Part shown: positions 16,248-24,504 of the stretch, one piece after another
Position numbering within the stretch: the stretch's first letter is position 1
How the letters are laid out: each line of letters starts with the position of its first letter
NCBI RefSeq assembly: GCF_029869215.1
Contig: NZ_JARWPM010000167.1
Location: 1-51,673 of the forward strand
DNA length: 51,673 bases
Direction of reading: 5' to 3'
Origin: Nocardia carnea
GTDB taxonomy: Bacteria; Actinomycetota; Actinomycetes; Mycobacteriales; Mycobacteriaceae
Notes under the pieces: generated by a model
What the model was told of the DNA's origin: nothing
Databases searched by the model: none
What the model saw: only the letters and a program-made list of their open reading frames with translations
Position numbers and translations under genes: made by a program

Positions 16248-17375
16248 GTGCCTCAGCCCGTTTTTCTGGACGTCAGGCCAAGCAAGGAACGCATTTTAAC
16301 CCGAGCATTCGAACTCGCGCAAGAGGATCCGGCATTGGCCGAACGATTGATGCGCGTGAACGACGTGGCCCGGGGGATCCGAACGGTGGAGGTGTGGGTT
16401 ACCGACGCCTGTAACCTGCGATGCAAGGGATGCTGGTTCTTCGAACACGATATGGACAAGCAGAGTGTCGAGATCCGTGATCTGGACACCATCCGCGCGT
16501 TCGCCGAAGACCTGCGTGACAACAAGAAGATCACCAGCACACTGCTGATCGGCGGGGAGCCGGCGCTGGTCCTGGACCGGGTCCGGGTCTTCGCGGAGAC
16601 GATTCGCCATGTCACTGTGGTGACCAACGGGACGCGGCCGATTCCGTACGACGGACTGGAGAATATCGCCATCGCGGTGTCCCTGTGGGGTGGCGGTCCG
16701 GTGGACGACGAGTTACGCGGGCACGGGGTCAACGGCCGGCGGATCAGCGGCCTGTTCGACAAGGCGCTGCGCGCCTACACCAACGATCCCCGCGCCACCT
16801 GGGTGTACACGCTCAGCGAGGCCGGGATGCCGCACCTCGAACGAACGGTCGAGGCCATCGCGGCCAACGGCAATCAGATCAACTTCGGGTACTACAGCGA
16901 CAACGGCACCGATCCCACCGCGCGCCTGGCCAACGAAGAACGGGCAATCGAGGAAATGACGCGGATGCGCGAGACATATCCCGAAACCGTTGTCGGTGAC
17001 CCTTACTACTACCGCACGCTGGTCACCGGCCGCACCCACTGGGGAACATTCGGCCGCGAGACCTGCCCGAGTATCAGCAACGACCATCCGGCACATGCCC
17101 AGCGCCTCACCGAAGGTCATCCGATCGTCGGCCGTTTCAACGCCTACCGGACGGACCACAGTGTTCAGTACTGCGCCACCACCGGGGACTGCGACAACTG
17201 CCGGGACAGTCAGGCCGTGTGGAGCTGGTTGCTGGTCAATATGCACCGGTTCCTGGGCGATACCGGCATGCTGAACACCTGGGTGACGCTGGCCGAGGAG
17301 TTCTACCGCCAGTACTACTGGTCGAGCTACCATTCCGCGCGCCAGGCACCCGCCGAATCGGCCGTCGGCGCCTGA
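16248..17375 (+). CDS. Radical SAM protein with four extra C-terminal-half cysteines
   Basis: A 375-residue radical SAM enzyme. The cluster-binding CX3CX2C motif is CNLRCKGC (Cys55, 59, 62), and the GGE motif for SAM binding is IGGEPAL (101-107). Four further cysteines, Cys273, Cys309, Cys315 and Cys318 (ETCPS; YCATTGDCDNC), could hold an auxiliary iron-sulfur cluster as in SPASM/Twitch enzymes. That is inferred from the spacing. The start is a GTG at 16248, six bases after GAGGAGG. A P450 gene begins 19 bp after its stop and the degenerate P450 lies upstream, so the three probably form one pathway. The substrate is unknown and no precursor peptide is visible. Confidence 0.88.
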   Translation: MPQPVFLDVRPSKERILTRAFELAQEDPALAERLMRVNDVARGIRTVEVWVTDACNLRCKGCWFFEHDMDKQSVEIRDLDTIRAFAEDLRDNKKITSTLLIGGEPALVLDRVRVFAETIRHVTVVTNGTRPIPYDGLENIAIAVSLWGGGPVDDELRGHGVNGRRISGLFDKALRAYTNDPRATWVYTLSEAGMPHLERTVEAIAANGNQINFGYYSDNGTDPTARLANEERAIEEMTRMRETYPETVVGDPYYYRTLVTGRTHWGTFGRETCPSISNDHPAHAQRLTEGHPIVGRFNAYRTDHSVQYCATTGDCDNCRDSQAVWSWLLVNMHRFLGDTGMLNTWVTLAEEFYRQYYWSSYHSARQAPAESAVGA

Positions 17376-17393
17376 CGTCGGGCGACGGTCCAC

Positions 17394-18620
17394 ATGGCAG
17401 CACTGTCTCTGGAGACGGCGCGGCTCTTCGCCGATGTCGTTCGTGGTGACCCGGGCGCACGGATCCTCTGGGCCCCGCCCGGGTCCGACCGGCATCGGCA
17501 GTACGAGAAGGTCCGCGCCCGTGGCGCCCTGGCGGGCAGCCGCCGCGGCTTGCTGTTCACTGCCTCCCATGCCCTGAGCTATCAGGTGCTGACGGGCGGC
17601 GACTTCGGCCCGGCGCCCATCGGGGCGTCGGCCCGCCGTCGCAACGAAAGCGGTGACGTCACGCTCGTGCACCCGGTGAACGATTCGTTCCTGAAGCTGG
17701 AACCACCCCGGCACACGGAACTGCGGTCGCTTGTCGCTCCCACTTTCCACCGGCGCGAACTCGGCGAGCTGGGGCCGCTGATCGAGAAGGTCGTCGGACA
17801 GCGCCTCGACGAACTCGCCCGCGACGGAGTCGCCGATCTGGTCACCGGCTACGCCGAAGCCGTTCCGATGGCGGTGATCTCGCATCTGCTCGGCCTCCCG
17901 GATACGGACGCCCCGCGGTTCGCGGCGTGGGGCAACGTTCTGGCCTCGTTGCTGGACGGCGCCAGAACGGCGCAGGAACGGCAACGTTCCCGTGCTCTCG
18001 CCACCGAGATGACCACGTATTTCCGGGAACGTCTCAGCGCTGCGGACCCGGCCGGGCTCGGTCTCATCGCCAGCCTGGCGGGCCGGTGCCCCGCGCAGCT
18101 GACCCTGCGCGAGGCCATCGCCACGTGCAGCATGCTTCTGGTCGGCGGTTTCGGCACCACCACGCACCTGCTCGGGAACACGCTGCACACGCTGTTGCGG
18201 CAGCCCCATCTGCGTCCGGACGACGGGGATTACACAGCGGTGATCGAGGAATCGCTGCGCTACGACGCGCCGGTTCAGTACGTGGTCCGGGTCGCGAAGA
18301 CCGATACCCGGCTCGGTGACCGCGACGTCACCGCGGGGACCCCGATCGTCGTGCTGCTGGCCGCCGCGAATCGTGACCCGGAGATCTTCCCCGATCCCCA
18401 GGTGTTCGATCCGCAACGCCGGGAACCGCATCGCCATCTCACCTTCGGTGCCGGAATCCATTTCTGTATCGGCGCCGCGCTGGCCCGCGCGGAAGCCGCC
18501 GTCGCCGTCCGGCAATTCTTCGAGCGATATCCCCACGCCCGCATAGTGGGTAAGCCGAAGCCGGTGCCTTCCCGGGCGCTGCACGGATTGCGGCGGCTAC
18601 CGGTCCGCCTCGAGGGCTGA
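17394..18620 (+). CDS. Cytochrome P450 (canonical motifs)
   Basis: A 408-residue bacterial P450. All hallmarks are present: I-helix GGFGTTT (251-257), ExxR as ESLR (286-289), and the heme loop FGAGIHFCIG (351-360) with Cys358. It should therefore be an active monooxygenase, in contrast to the P450 at 14630. It starts at the ATG at 17394, 19 bp after the radical SAM stop; the ribosome site is weak, which suggests coupling to the upstream gene. No ferredoxin or ferredoxin reductase gene is nearby, so electrons must come from elsewhere in the genome. Confidence 0.92.
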   Translation: MAALSLETARLFADVVRGDPGARILWAPPGSDRHRQYEKVRARGALAGSRRGLLFTASHALSYQVLTGGDFGPAPIGASARRRNESGDVTLVHPVNDSFLKLEPPRHTELRSLVAPTFHRRELGELGPLIEKVVGQRLDELARDGVADLVTGYAEAVPMAVISHLLGLPDTDAPRFAAWGNVLASLLDGARTAQERQRSRALATEMTTYFRERLSAADPAGLGLIASLAGRCPAQLTLREAIATCSMLLVGGFGTTTHLLGNTLHTLLRQPHLRPDDGDYTAVIEESLRYDAPVQYVVRVAKTDTRLGDRDVTAGTPIVVLLAAANRDPEIFPDPQVFDPQRREPHRHLTFGAGIHFCIGAALARAEAAVAVRQFFERYPHARIVGKPKPVPSRALHGLRRLPVRLEG

Positions 18621-18752
18621 GAACGAGCAGTTCTTCGCGGCGGGCGCCCGGGTCGCCGGGAAATCGGCAACGCCGCCCGAAGTTCGTGAGATCGCCGTAC
18701 CTGTCGGTCTCCGGTGCGAGACTGCGCTTCTCCGATCTCGGAAGGGAAGCGC

Positions 18753-19175
18753 ATGAGCGGACTCTCGGCGCGGCTGGCTGCCGTGGTGGCGGCACTGCCG
18801 TTGCACCCGGGTATTCGGGTGCTCGAAATCGGCGGTGCGCCCGGCGCGGCAGCTCGTGAGGTGGCGCGGCGGATCGGTGCCGGGCATATCCTCGTTGTCG
18901 ACCGATCCGCCACAGGTATCGCGGCGATCCGCCGCACCGCCGCGCAAGAGCTCGCGGCCGGTCTGCTGAGTGTGCGCTGTACGAGTATCGAGGACTTCAC
19001 GCTGCTCCCCGGTGAGGAGCCGTACGACCTGGCATTCGCGGTACGCGTGGGTGCGCTCGACGGGCGGTATCCGGCGGCGGGCGCGGTGGCGGCGGCGCGG
19101 ATCGCGGCTGCGCTGACACCGCGCGGACGATTGTTTGTCGACGGGGGTGACCCGCTGCGTGAGATCACTTTATGA
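18753..19175 (+). CDS. Small SAM-dependent methyltransferase
   Basis: A 140-residue protein with a class I methyltransferase N-terminus: VLEIGGAPGAAAREVARRIG (motif I), then ILVVDRSATGIAAIRR (acidic residue for the ribose) and a weaker motif around EPYDLAFAVRVGALDG. It is shorter than typical family members (about 200 or more residues), so it may be a minimal form or may lack a substrate-binding cap. The ATG at 18753 follows GGAAGGGAAGC. It lies 132 bp after the second P450 gene on the same strand and may be the last gene of that cluster, though the gap leaves this open. Confidence 0.75.
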   Translation: MSGLSARLAAVVAALPLHPGIRVLEIGGAPGAAAREVARRIGAGHILVVDRSATGIAAIRRTAAQELAAGLLSVRCTSIEDFTLLPGEEPYDLAFAVRVGALDGRYPAAGAVAAARIAAALTPRGRLFVDGGDPLREITL

Positions 19176-19390
19176 CGAGCAATCCCGGACGGCCGGGGCG
19201 CCGGTGGACACCTCACCGAAGTCCCGAAAGCACGAGCAACGACCGGCAGCGCGGCTTCACCCCGAACCCTGATGGGTCGCGGACGCAGTGCTACTGATCG
19301 GGGGCGCGTCCCGGCCCGGTGCGGAGGTTCGGCCCGGTGCTGTCGCCGCCGGTCGGCGCGGTGTGCCGGCGCCCTGTTCCGCCGAAGGTG

Positions 19391-19420
19391 TTGACCTGAT
19401 CACCCGGCGCGGCCTACAGT
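19391..19420 (+). promoter_or_regulatory. Predicted promoter of the rhamnose operon
   Basis: TTGACC (19391-19396) and TACAGT (19415-19420) with an 18-bp spacer. The perfect palindrome at 19436-19449 would fall just downstream of the start of transcription. Confidence 0.5.
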
Positions 19421-19435
19421 GGCGGCACTCACAAA

Positions 19436-19449
19436 TTGAAACGTTTCAA
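19436..19449. promoter_or_regulatory. Perfect 14-bp operator-like palindrome before the rhamnose operon
   Basis: TTGAAACGTTTCAA, a perfect palindrome with the central CG usual for LacI-family operators. It lies between the predicted promoter and the mutarotase start codon, 20 bp before the ATG. The LacI gene at the end of the operon (27248) is the obvious regulator. Confidence 0.75.
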
Positions 19450-19468
19450 CGACGAGGCGGAAACCCGG

Positions 19469-19822
19469 ATGCCCGATACCACCGAACGAGTCTGTTTCCT
19501 GCTGGCCCTGCGCCCGGAACGCGTCGAGGACTACCTCGCCGCGCACGCCACGGTGTGGCCGGATATGCTCGCGGCCCTGCGTACGGCGGGCTGGACGAAC
19601 TACTCGCTGTTCCTCCGTCCGGACGACGGCTTGGTGGTCGGCTATCTGGAGACCCCGGACTTCGCGCGGGCCCAGGCGGCGATGGCGGCCACCGAGGTCA
19701 ACGCGCGCTGGCAGGCCACGATGGCCGAGTACTTCCGGCCGCCCACGGGGGCCAGGGGAGAGCAAGGCGTGCGGCCGGACGAGACCATGTACCGCCTCAC
19801 CGAGTACTTCCACCTCGACTGA
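19469..19822 (+). CDS. rhaM: L-rhamnose mutarotase
   Basis: Interconverts alpha- and beta-L-rhamnose so the isomerase can use the sugar. The 117-residue product has the family pattern: VCFLLALRPERVEDYLAAH (residues 8-26, with the catalytic-type His26), VWPDML (29-34), GWTNYSLFL (41-49) and VGYLETPDF. The ATG at 19469 is chosen because it follows GAGGCGG and begins the conserved part; a TTG at 19436 in the same frame lies inside the operator. It is the first gene of the rhamnose operon. Confidence 0.9.
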   Translation: MPDTTERVCFLLALRPERVEDYLAAHATVWPDMLAALRTAGWTNYSLFLRPDDGLVVGYLETPDFARAQAAMAATEVNARWQATMAEYFRPPTGARGEQGVRPDETMYRLTEYFHLD

Positions 19823-19879
19823 GCTCACGGCTCGTCCCGACTTCGCTCCGAGAACCCTGCTAGACCCCGAGGAAAGACC

Positions 19880-21244
19880 ATGAAGGTAGGCGCACGAACC
19901 ACCACCGGGTGGAAAGCGACGATATCCGTCGCGATGTCCAATTACATCGAGGCGGGTTCCATCATCGCCATCGCCACGAGCCTGACCTTCTGGCAGGACG
20001 CGTTCGGCATCAGCAATTTCGCCGTCGGCCTGCTGGCCGCATTGAGCGCGAACGCCTTCGGCGCGGCAATCGGCGCGGGGATCGGCGGGCCGCTGTGTGA
20101 CCGCTTCGGGCGTAAGGCGATCTACACCTACGACCTGCTGGTCTACATGGCCGGTGTGCTGCTGGCGACCTTCGCGATGAATTTCGCGATGCTGCTGGCC
20201 GCGTTCGTGATCACCGGTATCGCGGTGGGCGCGGGCGTACCGGCCTCCTGGACCTATATCGCCGAACAGGCGCCGACCACCGACCGCGCCCGCCATGTCG
20301 GTACCGCGCAGCTGGCCTGGTCGGTCGGGCCGCTGGTCGGGTTCGCGCTGGCCGCGGCGCTGGCGCCGCTGGAACTGCTCGGGTCGCGGCTGATCTTCCT
20401 GCATCTGTTCGTGGTCGCGGCGGTGGTCTGGTGGATCCGGCAGGGCCTGGCCGAATCGCAGATCTGGCAGGACGAAACCGGCTCCGGTGCGGGGTCGGCC
20501 ACGCAGGCCACCACCGGCGGCCAGGGTATGCGCGGGTTGTTCTCCCGGCGGGTCAACATCATCGCGCTGCTGGTGCTGATCGGTATCTACGGTTTCTGGA
20601 ACACCGTCGCCGGCCAAGCGGGCATCTTCATGCCGCGGGTCTACGAGAGCGCGGGGGTGGACAGCGCGGTCCAGCAGAACCTGCTGCAGGTGCTGGTCTG
20701 GGGCTGCACCGTCGCCGCGACCTACTTCGGGTTCATGGCCTACGCCGACCGGGTCTCGCAGCGGCTGCTGTACGTGATCGGCGCGGCGCTCGGTGTGCTG
20801 GCCTGGTGCGTCCTGGTGTTCTTCACCGATTCCGGCATGCCGACGCTGCTGATCTTCGCGGTGCTGTGGGGTATCTCGAGCGGTATCGGGGCGCAGGCGT
20901 TCTACAGCCTGTGGACCAGCGAACTGTTCGCGACGCCGTACCGGGCCAGTGCCCAGGGGTTCATGTTCTTCGTGGTGCGTTCGGCGACCGGCCTGCTGAG
21001 CTACTTCTTCCCGACCATGCTGGCCGCCACCGGCCTCACCGTCGTGGGTTTGCTGCTGATCGGCCTGCTCACCGTGGCGCTGGCGATCGGCGCGCTCTTC
21101 GCCCCGAAAACGCAGGGTAAGACGTTGCGCGAGATCGAGGTCGAGCGGTACGGCAGCCCGGTCACCGGATCCGCCGCGCCGGGAGTGCTCCCGGAAGCCG
21201 GGACCGGCGGCGGTATCGCGGCCGCTCCGGTGGGAGGCCGCTGA
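19880..21244 (+). CDS. MFS transporter, probable L-rhamnose uptake permease
   Basis: A 454-residue major facilitator with about twelve transmembrane segments. The loop motif between helices 2 and 3 is visible as GPLCDRFGRKAIYTYDLL (residues about 73-90). The ATG at 19880 follows GAGGAAAGACC. It lies between the mutarotase and isomerase genes, and no other sugar transporter is present in the operon, so L-rhamnose is the best substrate guess. It is not a member of the E. coli RhaT family. The C-terminus is Gly/Pro/Ala-rich and probably cytoplasmic. Confidence 0.85.
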   Translation: MKVGARTTTGWKATISVAMSNYIEAGSIIAIATSLTFWQDAFGISNFAVGLLAALSANAFGAAIGAGIGGPLCDRFGRKAIYTYDLLVYMAGVLLATFAMNFAMLLAAFVITGIAVGAGVPASWTYIAEQAPTTDRARHVGTAQLAWSVGPLVGFALAAALAPLELLGSRLIFLHLFVVAAVVWWIRQGLAESQIWQDETGSGAGSATQATTGGQGMRGLFSRRVNIIALLVLIGIYGFWNTVAGQAGIFMPRVYESAGVDSAVQQNLLQVLVWGCTVAATYFGFMAYADRVSQRLLYVIGAALGVLAWCVLVFFTDSGMPTLLIFAVLWGISSGIGAQAFYSLWTSELFATPYRASAQGFMFFVVRSATGLLSYFFPTMLAATGLTVVGLLLIGLLTVALAIGALFAPKTQGKTLREIEVERYGSPVTGSAAPGVLPEAGTGGGIAAAPVGGR

Positions 21245-21245
21245 G

Positions 21246-22433
21246 ATGCCGAATCCGTCCGTTGCGAAAGGAACATCCGCCGTGCCCATCGATACCGCAC
21301 TGGAATCGCTTGCGATCGAATTGCCGTCCTGGGCGTTCGGCAATTCCGGTACCCGGTTCAAGGTGTTCGGCACTCCGGGCACTGCCCGGACGGTGCGGGA
21401 AAAGATCGCCGACGCGGCCACCGTGCACCGCCTCACCGGACTCGCGCCGACCGTGGCCTTGCACATCCCGTGGGACACCGTGGACGACTACGCCGAACTC
21501 GGCCGGTACGCCGCGGAGCTCGGGGTCGGGCTGGGCACGATCAACTCCAACACCTTCCAGGACGACGACTACAAGTTCGGCAGCCTGACCCATACCGACA
21601 AGCGGATCCGGCAGAAGGCGATCGACCACCACTTGGCCTGTCTGGAGATCATGGCGCAGACCGGCTCGCGTGACCTCAAAATCTGGTTGGCCGACGGCAC
21701 CAATTACCCCGGGCAGGGCGATATCCGGGGCCGGCAGGACCGGCTCGCCGAATCGCTGGCCGCCATCTACCAGCACGTGGGGGAGAACCAGCGGCTGGTG
21801 CTGGAGTACAAGTTCTTCGAACCGGCCATGTACATGACCGATGTGCCGGATTGGGGTACCGCCTACGCTCAGGTCAGCGCGCTGGGGGAGCGGGCGGTGG
21901 TCTGCCTGGACACCGGGCATCACGCGCCGGGCACCAATATCGAATTCATCGTGGCGCAGCTGCTGCGGCTGGGGAAACTGGGGTCGTTCGATTTCAATTC
22001 CCGCTTCTACGCCGACGACGATCTGATCGTCGGGGCGGCGGATCCGTTCCAGCTGTTCCGCATTCTGTTCGAAGTGCTGCGCGGTGGCGGGCTCGACCCG
22101 GCGAACGGGGTGGCGCTGATGCTGGATCAGTGCCACAACATCGAGGACAAGATCCCCGGCCAGCTCCGCTCGGTGCTCAATGTGGAGGAGATGACGGGGC
22201 GGGCCGCGCTGGTCGATCTCGCGGCGCTGACGGCCGCGCAGGAAGCGGGGGATGTGCTCGGCGCCAACGCCGTGTTCATGGATGCCTTCTACACCGATGT
22301 GCGGCCGTTGCTGGCGGCCCGCCGCGCCGAGCGAGGGCTGCCGGAGGACCCGATGGCCGCATACGCCGATTCCGGGCAACAGCAGCGGCTTGCCGCCGAA
22401 CGCACCGGACCCGCCGCCTCCTGGGGCGCCTGA
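21246..22433 (+). CDS. rhaI: L-rhamnose isomerase
   Basis: Converts L-rhamnose to L-rhamnulose. The 395-residue TIM-barrel protein matches the RhaI type of Pseudomonas and actinobacteria rather than the E. coli RhaA type. Metal-site segments are LVLEYKFFEPAMYMTD, VCLDTGHHAPGTNIEF and SFDFNSRFYADDDL. The ATG at 21246 lies one base after the transporter stop, with GGGAGG upstream; an in-frame GTG at 21282 with AAAGGAA in front is a good alternative start. It is followed after 34 bp by the fused aldolase/dehydrogenase gene. Confidence 0.93.
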   Translation: MPNPSVAKGTSAVPIDTALESLAIELPSWAFGNSGTRFKVFGTPGTARTVREKIADAATVHRLTGLAPTVALHIPWDTVDDYAELGRYAAELGVGLGTINSNTFQDDDYKFGSLTHTDKRIRQKAIDHHLACLEIMAQTGSRDLKIWLADGTNYPGQGDIRGRQDRLAESLAAIYQHVGENQRLVLEYKFFEPAMYMTDVPDWGTAYAQVSALGERAVVCLDTGHHAPGTNIEFIVAQLLRLGKLGSFDFNSRFYADDDLIVGAADPFQLFRILFEVLRGGGLDPANGVALMLDQCHNIEDKIPGQLRSVLNVEEMTGRAALVDLAALTAAQEAGDVLGANAVFMDAFYTDVRPLLAARRAERGLPEDPMAAYADSGQQQRLAAERTGPAASWGA

Positions 22434-22467
22434 CCACACCGACCACCAGAAAGAGGAATTTTTCGTC

Positions 22468-24504
22468 ATGACCCACCCCACGGTCGCGGAACTCATCGCC
22501 CGGTCCCACCGGCTCGGCGCCGATCCGAAGAACACCAACTACGCGGGCGGAAACACCTCCGCCAAGGGCACCGACATCGATCCGGTGACCGGTGAGCCTG
22601 TCGAACTGATGTGGGTCAAGGGTTCCGGCGGCGATCTCGGCACCCTGACCGAGAGCGGCCTGGCCGTCCTGCGGCTGGACCGGTTGCGCGCCCTGACCGG
22701 GGTGTACCCGGGGGTGGACCGCGAGGACGAGATGGTCGCCGCGTTCGACTACACCCTGCACGGACGCGGCGGCGCCGCCCCCTCGATCGACACCGCCATG
22801 CACGGCCTGGTGGAGGCGGCGCATGTGGACCATCTGCACCCGGACTCCGGGATCGCGCTGGCCACCGCCGTCGACGGGCCGGAGCTGACCGAGAAGATCT
22901 TCGGCGACCGGGTGGTGTGGGTGCCGTGGCGGCGTCCCGGGTTCCAGCTCGGGCTCGATATCGCCGCGATCCGCCGCGACAACCCGCAGGCCATCGGCAC
23001 CATCCTGGGCGGGCACGGCATCACCGCGTGGGGCGATACCTCCGCCGAGGCCGAGGCGCATTCGCTGGAGATCATCCGCACCGTCGAGGAGTACCTGGCC
23101 ACCAACGGCAAGGCCGAGCCGTTCGGGGCCGAACTGCCGGGCTACGGCGCGCTGCCGGCGGCGGAGCGCCGGGTCAAGGCGGCCGCGCTGGCCCCGTTCC
23201 TGCGCGGGCTGGCCTCCACCGATCGGCGCCAGGTCGGGCATTTCACCGATACCGCGCCGGTGCTCGAATTCCTTTCCCATGCCGAGCATCCGCGGCTGGC
23301 GGCGCTGGGTACCAGCTGCCCGGACCATTTCCTGCGCACCAAGGTCGCGCCGCTGGTGCTCGACCTGCCCGCCGACGCCTCGATCGAGCGGTGCAAGGAG
23401 CGGCTCACCGAGCTGCACGAGGCGTATCGTGCCGAATACCGCGCCTACTACGAACGCCACGCCACCCCGGACTCCCCGGCCATGCGCGGCGCCGACCCCG
23501 CCATCGTGCTGATCCCCGGGGTCGGCATGTTCAGCTACGGCGCGGACAAGCAGACCGCGCGGGTGGCCGGCGAGTTCTACCTGAACGCCATCAATGTCAT
23601 GCGCGGCGCCGAATCGGTCTCCCGCTACCGGCCGATCGACGAAGCGGAGAAGTTCCGCATCGAGTACTGGTCGCTCGAGGAAGCCAAACTGGCGCGGCGG
23701 CCGAAGCCCAAACCGCTGGCCACCCGGATCGCCCTGGTGACCGGGGCGGCGTCGGGTATCGGGAAGGCCATCGCGCAGCGGCTGGCCGCCGAGGGCGCCT
23801 GCGTCGTGGTCGCGGACCGGGACGCGGCGAAGGCCGCCGAGGTCGCGGCCGAGATCGGCTCGGCCGACGTGGCGATCGGCTTCGGTGCCGATGTCACCGA
23901 TGAGGGGCAGGTCCAGGCCGCCGTGGACGCGGCGTTGCTCGCCTTCGGCGGCCTGGACCTGGTGGTCAACAATGCGGGTCTGTCGCTGTCGAAATCGCTG
24001 CTGGAGACCACCGAGGCGGACTGGGACCTCCAGCACGACGTGATGGCCAAGGGTTCGTTCCTGGTGGCCAAGGCGGCGGCCCGCGCGCTCATCGACCAGC
24101 GGATGGGCGGCGATATTCTCTACATCTCGTCGAAGAATTCGGTGTTCGCCGGCCCGAACAATGTGGCCTATTCGGCCGCCAAGGCCGATCAGGCGCATCA
24201 GGTGCGGCTGCTGGCGGCCGAACTCGGGGAACACGGCATCAAGGTCAACGGCATCAACCCGGACGGCGTGGTGCGCGGGTCGGGGATCTTCGCCGGCGGC
24301 TGGGGTGCGCAGCGCGCCGCCGTGTACGGAGTGGAGGAATCGGAACTGGGCGCGTTCTACGCGCAACGAACCCTGCTCAAGCGGGAGGTTCTGCCCGAAC
24401 ACATCGCCAATGCCGCGTTCGCACTGTGCAGTTCCGACTTCTCGCACACCACCGGACTGCACGTGCCGGTCGACGCCGGGGTCGCCGCGGCGTTCCTGCG
24501 ATGA
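22468..24504 (+). CDS. rhaEW: Bifunctional rhamnulose-1-phosphate aldolase / lactaldehyde dehydrogenase (SDR)
   Basis: A 678-residue fusion. The N-terminal class II aldolase domain (to about residue 400) has the metal-site segment DHLHPDSG (121-128) and GGHGITAWG (181-189). It cleaves L-rhamnulose 1-phosphate to dihydroxyacetone phosphate and L-lactaldehyde. The C-terminal short-chain dehydrogenase (about 418-678) has TGAASGIG (425-432), VVNNAG and the YSAAK catalytic motif; in this fusion family it oxidises L-lactaldehyde to L-lactate. The ATG at 22468 has AAGAGGAA upstream. The stop overlaps the kinase start (ATGA). The L-lactate dehydrogenase gene further down supports lactate as the product. 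Confidence 0.92.
   Translation: MTHPTVAELIARSHRLGADPKNTNYAGGNTSAKGTDIDPVTGEPVELMWVKGSGGDLGTLTESGLAVLRLDRLRALTGVYPGVDREDEMVAAFDYTLHGRGGAAPSIDTAMHGLVEAAHVDHLHPDSGIALATAVDGPELTEKIFGDRVVWVPWRRPGFQLGLDIAAIRRDNPQAIGTILGGHGITAWGDTSAEAEAHSLEIIRTVEEYLATNGKAEPFGAELPGYGALPAAERRVKAAALAPFLRGLASTDRRQVGHFTDTAPVLEFLSHAEHPRLAALGTSCPDHFLRTKVAPLVLDLPADASIERCKERLTELHEAYRAEYRAYYERHATPDSPAMRGADPAIVLIPGVGMFSYGADKQTARVAGEFYLNAINVMRGAESVSRYRPIDEAEKFRIEYWSLEEAKLARRPKPKPLATRIALVTGAASGIGKAIAQRLAAEGACVVVADRDAAKAAEVAAEIGSADVAIGFGADVTDEGQVQAAVDAALLAFGGLDLVVNNAGLSLSKSLLETTEADWDLQHDVMAKGSFLVAKAAARALIDQRMGGDILYISSKNSVFAGPNNVAYSAAKADQAHQVRLLAAELGEHGIKVNGINPDGVVRGSGIFAGGWGAQRAAVYGVEESELGAFYAQRTLLKREVLPEHIANAAFALCSSDFSHTTGLHVPVDAGVAAAFLR

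Noticed and set aside
16021..16299. A 92-residue ORF crossing into the radical SAM gene
   Set aside because: It overlaps the palindrome and the radical SAM start in a different frame, and its composition looks random.
14630..18620. A conservon (cvn) operon suggested by the CYP157-like P450
   Set aside because: No sensor kinase, roadblock, DUF742 or GTPase gene lies next to either P450.
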